This document shows positions 26,159-34,681 of a stretch of 64,000 bases of DNA, piece by piece. A program made the position numbers and the translations under genes. This DNA is from Acetobacter aceti (GTDB lineage: Bacteria; Pseudomonadota; Alphaproteobacteria; Acetobacterales; Acetobacteraceae): contig NZ_CP014692.1 of assembly GCF_002005445.1 (NCBI RefSeq), positions 2,666,001-2,730,000 on the forward strand, in the 5' to 3' direction. Positions within the stretch are counted from its first letter, which is position 1. Each line of letters opens with the position of its first letter. The notes beneath the pieces were generated by a model that was not told the origin of the DNA, did no database searches, and worked only from the letters and a program-made list of their open reading frames with translations.

Positions 26159-27097
26159 TTATGCATCGACATTTTCTTGTATAGCTGTCCGCCCCACCAC
26201 TTCGCCAAGAGAACGTCCTGCGTCGTCTTTCCACTCGAACCATCCATTTGCGGCACGCCCAAGAAGAAAGACAGCCGCCGGACTCGGGGACTTGAACAGA
26301 GTGTCTCGCGTATACACAAGACGTGGGCCGTCTAGCTGCAAGACACCCTGATCAATCAAATTTTGTCTCTTGCGATAGTAATTATGCTTCAGGAAACCGC
26401 TCGACACTTCTGATCTGCCATAAGATCCAGCGAGCACAACAAGACCCTCGTCAGTGTAGCGGGCGTGTCCTTCAACTCCGGGTGAATTGCAGTAAAAATC
26501 ACGACCATCACCGTCCTGCAACACTAGTGCGTGTGGGACCGCCTGAGACATTGGGGAAGTCGACGAAACCGTTTCAATGCGTGGACGCACAAGAGGATCG
26601 AACAGCGGATAACCAAGTGTCGTCAACAGGGTATCCAGTGTCTCAAAGACCTCACGGCATTCCGCTTCCATAGCGGGAGGCGTGTGCGGTTTGCTTCCTA
26701 CCGTTCCGTTTTCCAATTCAAAGCGCTGCGCTTGTGTAGCTTTGCTGATTGCCAGCCATTCCAGATAATGCGCATGGGTTACTGTAAGACTCTGTGTCAA
26801 CGACAAGGCAATTAGAGCACGATTCCAGAAACTTTTTTTCTCGTTATGCTGCTTTAAGCGTGTCCCGAAATTTCCTGTCTGTCCGATATAGGCCTTTGGA
26901 ACACCCGTCTCCTCATCCTCACCGAATAACATATAGATCCCGACAAAATCGGCTTCGGGTGTGTTCAGGAATACATCCAGACGAGCACGAGGCACCTCTA
27001 TCACCTGAACTATACGCGTGGTGATAGAGGCCACACGAATACCTTGCGGATCGCCTGAAGGAAGAAAAATCTGAATAGTTTGAGGATGCATAACCAT
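26159..27097 (-). CDS. GIY-YIG nuclease family protein with DUF4357
   Basis: About 312 residues from the ATG at 27097 (27091 and a TTG at 27112 are alternatives; no clear ribosome binding site). The GIY-YIG domain is at about 50-140: VGIYMLFGEDEE, AYIGQTGNFGTRLKQH and the catalytic Glu in YLEWLAI. The C-terminal 90 residues match DUF4357 (TLFKSPSPAAVFLLGRAANGWFEWKD, GRSLGE). Such genes occur near mobile and restriction loci; function of this type is not established. Composition is lower in GC than neighbours and AT-rich DNA flanks it, suggesting recent acquisition. Confidence 0.82.
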   Translation of the reverse strand: MVMHPQTIQIFLPSGDPQGIRVASITTRIVQVIEVPRARLDVFLNTPEADFVGIYMLFGEDEETGVPKAYIGQTGNFGTRLKQHNEKKSFWNRALIALSLTQSLTVTHAHYLEWLAISKATQAQRFELENGTVGSKPHTPPAMEAECREVFETLDTLLTTLGYPLFDPLVRPRIETVSSTSPMSQAVPHALVLQDGDGRDFYCNSPGVEGHARYTDEGLVVLAGSYGRSEVSSGFLKHNYYRKRQNLIDQGVLQLDGPRLVYTRDTLFKSPSPAAVFLLGRAANGWFEWKDDAGRSLGEVVGRTAIQENVDA

Positions 27098-27425
27098 GCA
27101 ATAACGAAACAACAGTGGCTACATACCTGTCAAGCAAGCAGAAAAATCTCTATTTTTCAGAATATAACTTAAAATATCAGATCATTACGCCTTCCATTTA
27201 ACGATCGATCCTGCGTAGTCTTTGAATCAGTAGATATATCCCAAACAATGATCGCCACCTTCAATCAAAAGAAAAAAGGCACAACAATTAAAAATTACGG
27301 CAATACATTTTTTATTCGCCTCACTTCGTAATATCCCAAAAATGTTTGACATTCAGTGTAATCCCAACAAAAAGCCGGAGACCTTCTGATCTCCAGCTCG
27401 CATTAACATTACGAATGGAAACGAC
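27098..27425. other. AT-rich gap between the GIY-YIG gene and a secreted-protein gene
   Basis: About 330 bases, AT-rich to 27350. It contains the terminator of the secreted-protein gene at 27366-27398 and presumably the promoter of the GIY-YIG gene. No protein-like frame or RNA was recognised. Confidence 0.5.
27366..27398 (-). terminator. terminator of the secreted-protein gene
   Basis: Stem AGCcGGAGA / TCTCCaGCT with one mismatch, followed on the minus strand by a T run. It starts 28 bases past the stop of the gene ending at 27426. Confidence 0.7.
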
Positions 27426-27872
27426 TTACTTCAAACGCTCAAATGTCAGACCGCCCGCACCGGCGGAGAGGCGTGCGCCTTTGGCGTCGCTTTCCAGTTT
27501 CAGGCGAACACCGTGCTTGTTCTCAAGAAGAGCACCGCCAAGGCCTTCTCCAAGAGTGGCTTCACCGCTTGTTACGGCAAAGGAACCTTCCATATCGGCG
27601 ATATTGTGAAGGTTGTAGACCGTTCCCTTGCTGACGAGCTCAGAGAAGCCGACCGCCGCAATCTCTCCACCTGTCACCTTGTAATGGTAGACCTTCTTGT
27701 GGAACGTCACACGGGCATCGCCCCACGTGTAACCGACCCCAACATCGGCCGACTTGGTCTTGATGGTCAGAGTGGCGGAAGGCGTGCCGAGAGCGTCAGC
27801 CGCCATAGCCGGAGCAGCAAGATATGTTGCGGCGGACAGGGTGGCGGCAACAGCGAAAGGTGTGAAACGCAT
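27426..27872 (-). CDS. small secreted beta-rich protein
   Basis: 148 residues from the ATG at 27872, which has a strong AAGGAG site; the open frame starts earlier without cause. A clear signal peptide ends in AAPAMAA at about residue 24. The mature part is beta-rich with GVGYTWGDARVTFHKKVYHYKV, then a GTVYNLHNIADMEGSF motif and an Ala/Gly-rich segment. The VGYTWGD...VYNL pattern is shared, as I recall, by small exported proteins of other proteobacteria of unknown role. It is monocistronic with its own terminator. Possibly periplasmic or surface located. Confidence 0.78.
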   Translation of the reverse strand: MRFTPFAVAATLSAATYLAAPAMAADALGTPSATLTIKTKSADVGVGYTWGDARVTFHKKVYHYKVTGGEIAAVGFSELVSKGTVYNLHNIADMEGSFAVTSGEATLGEGLGGALLENKHGVRLKLESDAKGARLSAGAGGLTFERLK

Positions 27873-28013
27873 TGTGGGCTCCTTGAATTTTCCCAACAGA
27901 ACCATAGGGGTATCGGCGTCCATTGTGCAGAGACAACGCCTGAACCCGCCATCCGGTTCATTGAGACATCCAGCCACAATGCTGTCATCACATCAAATTT
28001 CATCTTGTTCATG

Positions 28014-28043
28014 AAAAAGGCCGCTCCTGAGAGCGGCCTTTTT
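28014..28043. terminator. bidirectional-capable terminator
   Basis: AAAAAGGCCGCTC, 4-base loop, GAGCGGCCTTTTT. It lies just past the stop of the MarR gene (minus strand), whose transcription it should end. The symmetrical A and T tracts would work on both strands. Confidence 0.85.
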
Positions 28044-28068
28044 CAAAACCCCAGACGATGCGTGGGAG

Positions 28069-28527
28069 TCATGCAGCGCGGCGGACAGCGCGGGATACAC
28101 GCTCCTCTGTGGCTTCCTTGCGAGCAGCCGGAGCGGCTTCACCCATAATGGAGCGAATTTCACGCAGGTAAGCAGCACCTTTGAGGGTACGCTGGACCAG
28201 CACCGAACGACGATCGAGAGGATCGACCTTGCGGCGCGCCAGATCAAGTTCACCCAGACGGTCAAGAGCACGGGTGATGGCTGGCTTGGACACATTCAGG
28301 TCGGAAGCCAGACCACGAACGGTGTGTCCTTCTTCCTGAAGATAGCAGGTCAGGAACACAGCCAGCTGGCGGGCGGAAAGATCCGGACCGTCACGACGGA
28401 CAAGAGAAACCATCGTGTCACGCAGTGTACTGACCAGATGATCAGCTGTCGCATTCGTCTGGGGCTTCGCCGCGGCCTTTGCCGCGGATGCGGTGCGAAG
28501 TGTCGTTGTCCTGGCCTGAGCCATCAT
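28069..28527 (-). CDS. MarR family transcriptional regulator
   Basis: 152 residues (ATG at 28527 or 28524, with an AGGGA site). After a basic Ala-rich leader comes the MarR winged helix: LSARQLAVFLTCYLQEEGHTVRGLASDLNVSKPAITRALDRLGELDLARR, then the wing DPLDRRSVLVQRTLKG. The C-terminal helices for dimerisation are short and basic. MarR proteins repress efflux, redox or catabolic genes and respond to small phenolic or oxidant ligands. No target gene is adjacent, so it may act in trans and on itself; see the dyad upstream. Confidence 0.9.
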   Translation of the reverse strand: MMAQARTTTLRTASAAKAAAKPQTNATADHLVSTLRDTMVSLVRRDGPDLSARQLAVFLTCYLQEEGHTVRGLASDLNVSKPAITRALDRLGELDLARRKVDPLDRRSVLVQRTLKGAAYLREIRSIMGEAAPAARKEATEERVSRAVRRAA

Positions 28528-28569
28528 ATTATTCCCTGTTTCCAGACAGGTAAGGTAAGCACCCTGTCC

Positions 28570-28586
28570 GCTGACACACGGTCAGC
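28570..28586. promoter_or_regulatory. candidate operator upstream of the MarR gene
   Basis: GCTGAC, five bases, GTCAGC, a perfect dyad centred about 50 bases upstream of the MarR start. MarR proteins usually bind such dyads near their own promoters. No proof of binding. Confidence 0.4.
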
Positions 28587-28677
28587 TTCATTTCTCATTG
28601 CAAACACATATAGATTGTTCTGATACGATTTAAAGTCGAAACAAATGAATAGTTTTTTAGGTGAAACATTATTTTCA

Positions 28678-30192
28678 CTAATTTAATAAATCCGTCATCC
28701 CCAGCACATGCGGGAGAGCCGCGTAAATCGCCCGCAACCCAAGGATTTCTCCACCTTCCGGACGTCCACGCCGCGTTGAATCATTCCATGCATAACTATC
28801 GACATGCGTCCAATGCACATCTGATCCAACAAAACGCTCAAGAAACAAAGCCGCAGTTATCGCCCCTGCGAAAGGTTTTGAAGCAATGTTGTTCAGATCA
28901 GCCACAGAACTCTTCAACCAGTCACGGTATCCATCCCACAGAGGCAGCCTCCAGAATGGATCGGATACAGTTTTCCCTGCCTCAAGCAGTCCCTCGATCA
29001 TCGCATCGTCATTTCCGAGCACAACCGGCAGATCGGGACCGAGCGCAACACGAGCCGCGCCAGTGAGCGTCGCCACATCAATCAGCGCCGCAGGGTGGGC
29101 CTCGCTGGCTTCCGTCAGCAGATCAGCCAGCACCAGTCGCCCTTCCGCGTCGGTATTACCGATTTCAACCGTCAGACCATTTCTGGCTGTCACCACGTCC
29201 AGCGGGCGCATCGCCGTGCCGGAAACCGAATTCTCCACACAACCAAGACGCATCTCCAGCCGCAGCGGCAGATCCTGCGCCATAATGAGACGCGCCAGCG
29301 CCAGAACCGTTGCGGCCCCTCCCATATCCTTCTTCATCCGCAGCATGCCCGAAGAAGGCTTGATGTCGTAACCGCCGCTATCGAAGCACACCCCCTTCCC
29401 CACCAGAGACAGGAGCGGCGCGTCCTTCTTCGCTTTCGAACCAGTCCAGTGCGCCACCACAACACGCGGCCGTCGCCCGGAGCCGTTCCCGACATGCGCG
29501 ACCAGTGGATAAGCAGTCTCAAGCGCTTTCCCCTTGATGATCTTCACTCTGGCGCCGAAAGGCTCCAGCGCCGCCTGAGCAGCCGAAGCCAGTTCATCCG
29601 GCCCCAGAAGGTTGGCGGGCATATTGATCAGATCACGCCCCAGCCAGATCGACTGCGCCATTTCCAGAGCCAGTGGATCAGGCTTTTTTTCATACAGATG
29701 GACCTGCAGGGGTTTCGCCTCGCCAAGCGCATAGCGATACGCACCCAGAGCAAAACCGAGGACAGCAGCACTCCGGTCCACGTCATCCGGTAACGACAGC
29801 GTCCAGGTACCTTTGGGCAGATCTCTCGCCAGCCCCCCGAAAACGAAAGGGTCAATCCTGTCGGGAGCAGGCAGCCCCAGAAGCGCCGTCACCTCCCCCG
29901 AAGCACCCGGCACCAGCACCAACTGTCCTGCTGCTGCGGTAAAACCGGCCTCTGCCGCAAAGCGTGCGCCAGCGGCCCCGACCAGTGATGTCAGCGCCTT
30001 GACGTCGACGGTCCTGACACTGTGAACAACACGGATCGGTCCCTTCACACGTCCGGTTACAATGCATTCCAACCCATTTGCACGCATCCGGTCTCTCCAT
30101 GCTTCATGAATGGTCAATGGACGCACGGCAGCGTCCGGCAAGAGACCCTCAGGCTGCGCCCGAACACAGTAGGACGCAACATTGCCTGTCAT
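28678..30192 (-). CDS. M17 leucyl aminopeptidase family protein
   Basis: 504 residues from the ATG at 30192. Catalytic M17 signatures: VGKGVCFDSGGYDIKPS and KDMGGAATVLALARLI for the metal ligands, and NTDAEGRLVLADLL, with metal-binding Asp/Glu and the bicarbonate Arg. The N-terminal half is shorter and different from PepA, as in the PepB-like group. It removes N-terminal residues from peptides in the cytoplasm using two divalent metals. Divergent from the helicase gene with only 47 bases between starts. Confidence 0.92.
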   Translation of the reverse strand: MTGNVASYCVRAQPEGLLPDAAVRPLTIHEAWRDRMRANGLECIVTGRVKGPIRVVHSVRTVDVKALTSLVGAAGARFAAEAGFTAAAGQLVLVPGASGEVTALLGLPAPDRIDPFVFGGLARDLPKGTWTLSLPDDVDRSAAVLGFALGAYRYALGEAKPLQVHLYEKKPDPLALEMAQSIWLGRDLINMPANLLGPDELASAAQAALEPFGARVKIIKGKALETAYPLVAHVGNGSGRRPRVVVAHWTGSKAKKDAPLLSLVGKGVCFDSGGYDIKPSSGMLRMKKDMGGAATVLALARLIMAQDLPLRLEMRLGCVENSVSGTAMRPLDVVTARNGLTVEIGNTDAEGRLVLADLLTEASEAHPAALIDVATLTGAARVALGPDLPVVLGNDDAMIEGLLEAGKTVSDPFWRLPLWDGYRDWLKSSVADLNNIASKPFAGAITAALFLERFVGSDVHWTHVDSYAWNDSTRRGRPEGGEILGLRAIYAALPHVLGMTDLLN

Positions 30193-30239
30193 CACAGGAG
30201 ACCCTTGCATTTCCCATCGAGCCATCGGACCATGCCCGC

Positions 30240-32861
30240 ATGACAGGGTTCTCCGCCCACCCGTTTCCGCTCCACCCCTTCCCCGCCAGCGCTCCGGCGG
30301 GAGGCGATGGTTCTTTTGCCGGCTCGCAGGGCCGCAGGCGTCATGATGGGGCGGGTAATGAGACGGACCACCATCTCCACGCCATCCTCGGACCAACCAA
30401 TACCGGCAAGACGCATTTCGCCATCGAGCGCATGCTGGCCCACCCTTCCGGCATTATCGGCTTTCCGCTTCGGCTTCTGGCGCGTGAGAATTACGAACGG
30501 CTGGTCGCCCGCAAAGGGGCCTCTCGCGTCGCACTGATCACCGGCGAGGAGAAAATCATCCCGCCCGACGCCCGGTGGTTTTCCTGCACGGTCGAAGCCA
30601 TGCCCGTCGACAGGCAGGTCTCCTTTCTCGCCATCGACGAAATCCAGCTCTGCGCCGATCCGGAACGCGGCCATATCTTCACGTCCCGTCTGCTCCATGC
30701 ACGCGGCACCGGCGAGACGCTCTTCCTCGGCGCCGAAACCATCGCGCCCCTGATGCGTCGGCTGGTTCCACAGATCAGCATCGACACACGACCCCGCCTG
30801 TCAGCCCTGACCTTTACGGGACCGGCAAGACTGGAAAAACTCCCGGCCCGCTCGGCGATCGTCGCTTTTTCGGCAGCCGAACTCTACGCCATCGCGGAAC
30901 TGATCCGCAGCCGTCGTGGCGGGTGCGCCGTGGTCATGGGGCAGATGTCGCCGCGCACACGCAATGCGCAGGTGGAGCTCTACCAGAACCGGGAAGTCGA
31001 TTATCTCGTCGCGACGGACGCCATCGGCATGGGCCTCAACATGGATATCGCCCACGTCGCCTTTGCCGGTCTTGCAAAGTTCGATGGCTCGCGCCGTCGC
31101 CTTCTCACCGCAGCCGAAATCGCTCAGATCGCCGGACGGGCCGGGCGCGGCGCGAAAGACGGCACGTTCGGCACGACCGGGCGCTGTCCTCCGATGCCGG
31201 ACTCCGTTATCGAGGCTGTTGAAAATCATCAGTTCGACCCCCTCGAACGTCTGATCTGGCGGAATGACCGGCTGGATTTCTCCAGCCCTAGCGCCCTGAA
31301 AGCCAGCCTGTCAGTACCACCACCCTTACGCGGCCTGCAGGCCAGTGAACCGACGAGTGACGCCCTGATCCTCGCCACACTGACGCACGAGCCCCATATC
31401 ATGGCCACCGCCACGGGACGCGCCCGCACAAGGATGCTGTGGGACGTGTGCCAGATTCCCGATTTCCGCAAGATCGGAGAGCGGAGCCACGCGCAACTCT
31501 GTAGTCGTGTATTCAGCCTGCTGGTCGAGCAGCGCCGCCTGCCTGCCGCGTGGATGGAAGAGCAGCTCGGTCGCCTTGATCGTGTGGATGGCGATGTCGA
31601 TACGCTCATGCAGCGCCTCGCCGGTATCCGTATCTGGTCCTATATCGCCAACCGGGAAAACTGGGTCACAAATGCCGCGATGTGGCAGGAGCGTACGAGG
31701 AGTGTCGAAGACAAGGTTTCGGACGCGCTTCATGAGCGTCTGACAGCCCGTTTCGTCGACAGACGGTCGGCTCACCTGATCCGGCTACTGGAAAACGAAA
31801 CCAATGCGCCGCTGCTTTCGGCGGTCAAAAGCGATGGCGAGGTTATTATCGAAGGGCATCCTGTCGGCAGAATGCAGGGCTTCCAGCTTCATCTTGATTC
31901 GGATCTGCCACAATCTGACAGGGCCACACTCGCCCGCGCCGCCCGACGCGCTCTGAAAACCGAGATTCCGCTGCGTGTACAGGCCTGCCAGCATGCCGAT
32001 GATGACGCTTTTTCCCTCGATCATCAGACCGGGGAAATCAGTTGGGAAGGCATCGGGATCGCCCGTTTACGCTCAGGACGGGATGTGCTGCATCCGACAG
32101 TGACGTTGCGGGGTGATGATCTTCTGGACACCCGCCAGCGGGACAATGTCCGCGCGCGTCTGGCAGAATTTGTCTCCTGTCATGTTGAGCGGGAACTGGC
32201 TCCCCTTTTCAGGGCGCACGCTCTCGCCGCCAGCAATGCCGAAACGCGGGGCGCTCTGCATGAAATGATGGAAGGCGCCGGACAGGCCCGCGCCCGTTTT
32301 CCATTGACGAAAATTCATCCTCTCCACCGTTTGGGCGTGCATTGCGCCCTGGGGTGGCTCTATCTGCCGGCTTTGCTCAAACCCCGGCCAATGCGTTTCC
32401 GGTCCCTTCTGTTGTCCGTGTACGCCAATATAGAGCCGATGGAGCTTCCTGCTCCTTCCGCTGTCTCGATTCCCATGACCGCATTCCCTTCATCCCACCT
32501 CGATGCTCTTGGATGGCCTGCCTGCGGTCCGGTCCGACTCCGTCTCGATATGGTGGAGAAACTTGTGGAGACGCTCTCTTTTCGTGTGCGTCAGCACAGT
32601 GTGGCGCTCCCCGAGCATTTCGCTCCCTGGCTGTGCAAGAAGACAGTGGACATACCCGCCATACTCCGCTCTCTTGGTCTGCGGCTGGAAACACCCCGTC
32701 CCCTGCCGACCAATACTGCCGGACCCAGTCCGTTCTGGATGCTGTCACGGCTTCAGAATGGTGGGAAAAAGTATCCGTCGCAGTCAGGAAAGGGGTGTCA
32801 GCCTGCAAAAGAAACGCCTTTTGCCATCCTTTCTTCCCTGCTGGCGCGCACTCCCGCCTGA
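30240..32861 (+). CDS. SUV3-like DEAD/DEAH-type RNA/DNA helicase
   Basis: 873 residues from the ATG at 30240 (the frame is open from 30078). Walker A is GPTNTGKTHFAIERML, motif II AIDEIQLCADPERGH, and motif VI QIAGRAGRGAKDG; DAIGMGLNMDIAHVAF is typical of Suv3 helicases. The C-terminal 450 residues have no clear fold but include LHRLGVHCALGWLYLPALLKP, seen in alphaproteobacterial homologues. In mitochondria Suv3 unwinds RNA with PNPase; the bacterial member is less studied and probably acts in RNA turnover. It ends 173 bases before fdxA. Confidence 0.88.
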   Translation: MTGFSAHPFPLHPFPASAPAGGDGSFAGSQGRRRHDGAGNETDHHLHAILGPTNTGKTHFAIERMLAHPSGIIGFPLRLLARENYERLVARKGASRVALITGEEKIIPPDARWFSCTVEAMPVDRQVSFLAIDEIQLCADPERGHIFTSRLLHARGTGETLFLGAETIAPLMRRLVPQISIDTRPRLSALTFTGPARLEKLPARSAIVAFSAAELYAIAELIRSRRGGCAVVMGQMSPRTRNAQVELYQNREVDYLVATDAIGMGLNMDIAHVAFAGLAKFDGSRRRLLTAAEIAQIAGRAGRGAKDGTFGTTGRCPPMPDSVIEAVENHQFDPLERLIWRNDRLDFSSPSALKASLSVPPPLRGLQASEPTSDALILATLTHEPHIMATATGRARTRMLWDVCQIPDFRKIGERSHAQLCSRVFSLLVEQRRLPAAWMEEQLGRLDRVDGDVDTLMQRLAGIRIWSYIANRENWVTNAAMWQERTRSVEDKVSDALHERLTARFVDRRSAHLIRLLENETNAPLLSAVKSDGEVIIEGHPVGRMQGFQLHLDSDLPQSDRATLARAARRALKTEIPLRVQACQHADDDAFSLDHQTGEISWEGIGIARLRSGRDVLHPTVTLRGDDLLDTRQRDNVRARLAEFVSCHVERELAPLFRAHALAASNAETRGALHEMMEGAGQARARFPLTKIHPLHRLGVHCALGWLYLPALLKPRPMRFRSLLLSVYANIEPMELPAPSAVSIPMTAFPSSHLDALGWPACGPVRLRLDMVEKLVETLSFRVRQHSVALPEHFAPWLCKKTVDIPAILRSLGLRLETPRPLPTNTAGPSPFWMLSRLQNGGKKYPSQSGKGCQPAKETPFAILSSLLARTPA

Positions 32862-33034
32862 ACGCCATTCGCATACGGGCCATTCGGCAACACCCGTGCG
32901 ATTTCAGCACCAATGGCTTGCGTCTGCGGGAAATCCGCCGCATAGGTGCGCCTCGATATGCGGGCTGAGTTCCGGCCGTCCGTTCACACCCGGCTTTGAC
33001 ACCCGTGTCAGGCCCCTGATAATCGGAGATGACG

Positions 33035-33367
33035 ATGACCTACGTGGTCACTGAAAACTGCATTCGCTGCAAGTTCATGGATTGCGTGGAAGTCTGCCCG
33101 GTAGACTGCTTCTACGCTGGCGAGAATTTCCTCGTCATTAATCCTGATGAATGCATCGATTGTGGTGTTTGCGAACCGGAATGCCCGGCCGAAGCCATTT
33201 TCCCTGACAGCGATGATCGCGCCACGGCCTGGGCTGAGATCAACACAAAATATTCGGCGCTCTGGCCAAACATTACCCGCAAAGGCACCCAGCCAGCCGA
33301 TGCGGAAGAATGGAAAGACAAACCCAACAAAGCTGAGCTGCTCTCTCCTGAGCCTCATAAAGACTGA
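33035..33367 (+). CDS. fdxA: seven-iron ferredoxin FdxA
   Basis: 110 residues from the second ATG; CGGAG gives correct spacing there, while the ATG at 33029 is too close. Cysteines 9, 17 and 50 suit a 3Fe-4S cluster and 21, 40, 43 and 46 a 4Fe-4S cluster, as in Azotobacter ferredoxin I; Cys12 is extra. The C-terminal tail ([16 protein letters not shown]) is conserved in alphaproteobacterial FdxA. It carries low-potential electrons in the cytoplasm. It is followed by a strong terminator. Confidence 0.95.
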   Translation: MTYVVTENCIRCKFMDCVEVCPVDCFYAGENFLVINPDECIDCGVCEPECPAEAIFPDSDDRATAWAEINTKYSALWPNITRKGTQPADAEEWKDKPNKAELLSPEPHKD

Positions 33368-33387
33368 GCAGACACCGCTCTGTCCTG

Positions 33388-33422
33388 AAAAAAGCCTGCC
33401 TTTCCATAAGGCAGGCTTTTTT
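33388..33422 (+). terminator. fdxA terminator
   Basis: AAAAAAGCCTGCCTT, 5-base loop, AAGGCAGGCTTTTTT: a 15-bp perfect stem with T run, about 20 bases after the fdxA stop. Confidence 0.92.
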
Positions 33423-33657
33423 TATGATGACCTGATCATCCCGGATTTAATCCGAGGGGAGAATCTACAGTTTCGCAGGAGCGGGTTCCTGACGTCACAC
33501 AGAAATCTCAGCTTCGTGGATGCCGTTTTATTCTGCGTCAAAGAATGGTCACAACCTTGGCGCGCAGGCTGACCGTTTCGTTGTCGCCGATACCGGTCGT
33601 CAATAAATGACCCTGCTCAAGCCGGTGTTCGCGCCTTTCCAGTCAGAACACCTGCAT

Positions 33658-33693
33658 AAAAAAAGCCCCACCCGAGTAAACGGGCGGGGCTTT
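33658..33693 (-). terminator. cyo operon terminator
   Basis: Stem GCCCC-A-CCCG / CGGG-C-GGGGC with one mismatch; on the minus strand it is followed by a run of seven T. It lies about 48 bases past the cyoD stop. Confidence 0.88.
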
Positions 33694-33740
33694 ATCAGAT
33701 CTCGCATTCAGCCGCTGAAGCGACTGAATCTGATGATCTT

Positions 33741-34076
33741 TTAGCGCGACATCATGTGTGCGGCCGTGTTGTCCATGATGAACAGCGTACCGACAATGAG
33801 GATCATCACAAAGCCAAGGGTAAAGAGGAAGACCTTGTTATCCCAGGCGTGCTCGGATGTCGTGTTCATGTGCAGGAAGAAGATCAGGTGAACGACCACC
33901 TGAACTGCTGCCAGCACTGTAATCGCCGTCAGTGTCGCAGAGGGTGAGAGACTATGTCCCATCACCACGAAGAACGCTGCGGCCGTCAGGATAACGGCAA
34001 GGACAAACCCGATGATATACGAGGTTGCACTACCGTGGCTTGAGCCCCCATGGGCTGCTGAATGGTCGTTACTCAT
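33741..34076 (-). CDS. cyoD: cytochrome bo3-type ubiquinol oxidase subunit IV
   Basis: 111 residues from the ATG at 34076, which overlaps the cyoC stop as TGATG. Three membrane helices (YIIGFVLAVILTAAAFFVVM, ATLTAITVLAAVQVVVHLIFFLHM, VFLFTLGFVMILIVGTLFIM) match CyoD. It assists assembly of the binuclear centre in the oxidase. Last gene of the operon, with a terminator close behind. In Acetobacter the operon is often called cyaABCD (cytochrome a1/ba). Confidence 0.94.
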   Translation of the reverse strand: MSNDHSAAHGGSSHGSATSYIIGFVLAVILTAAAFFVVMGHSLSPSATLTAITVLAAVQVVVHLIFFLHMNTTSEHAWDNKVFLFTLGFVMILIVGTLFIMDNTAAHMMSR

Positions 34077-34681
34077 CAGATCATGCTCGCCAGATAGACA
34101 TAGGTGAACACGCAGATCCACACGATGTCGAGGAAGTGCCAGAACAGGCTCAGCATGGTGAGCTTGTTCATCATACGCTCATTGATCGCGCTCACACCCG
34201 AGAGCTGGATGATCATGACAATGATCCACACCAGACCACAGCTCACATGGAGACCGTGAGTGGAAACCAGCGTGAAGAACGCGGACAGGAACGCACTGCG
34301 ATCCGGACCAGCGCCATCAGCGATCATGTGAGCGAATTCCTTGACTTCAAGGAACACAAACCCAAGGCCAAGAAGGAAGGTCACGGCCAGCCACATCTGG
34401 ACAGATTTGATCTGGCCCTTGTGAGCCGCGATCATGCCGAAACCATAGGTGATGCTCGAAATCAGGAGGAGCGCTGTTTCCAGCGCAAGCCCCGAAATTT
34501 CGAACAACTCCTTACCCGTCGGTCCGCCCGCAAACTGGTTGCGAAGGACCGCAAAGACGGCGAACAGCGATCCGAAGATGATGCAGTCCGTCATCAGATA
34601 CACCCAGAACCCGAACACCGTCGGAAGTTCGTGGTGTTCGTGCTCTGCGTGCGCGTCAGAGAGAGTTGTATCGTGCGCCAT
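34076..34681 (-). CDS. cyoC: cytochrome bo3-type ubiquinol oxidase subunit III
   Basis: 201 residues, five helices. The N-terminus is His-rich (DAHAEHEHHELP), followed by VFGFWVYLMTDCIIFGSLFAVF and VSTHGLHVSCGLVWIIVM and a final SLFWHFLDIVWICVFTYVYL, all CyoC-typical. Structural subunit of the proton-pumping quinol oxidase. Its ATG overlaps the cyoB stop (TAATG), so translation is coupled. Confidence 0.95.
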   Translation of the reverse strand: MAHDTTLSDAHAEHEHHELPTVFGFWVYLMTDCIIFGSLFAVFAVLRNQFAGGPTGKELFEISGLALETALLLISSITYGFGMIAAHKGQIKSVQMWLAVTFLLGLGFVFLEVKEFAHMIADGAGPDRSAFLSAFFTLVSTHGLHVSCGLVWIIVMIIQLSGVSAINERMMNKLTMLSLFWHFLDIVWICVFTYVYLASMI

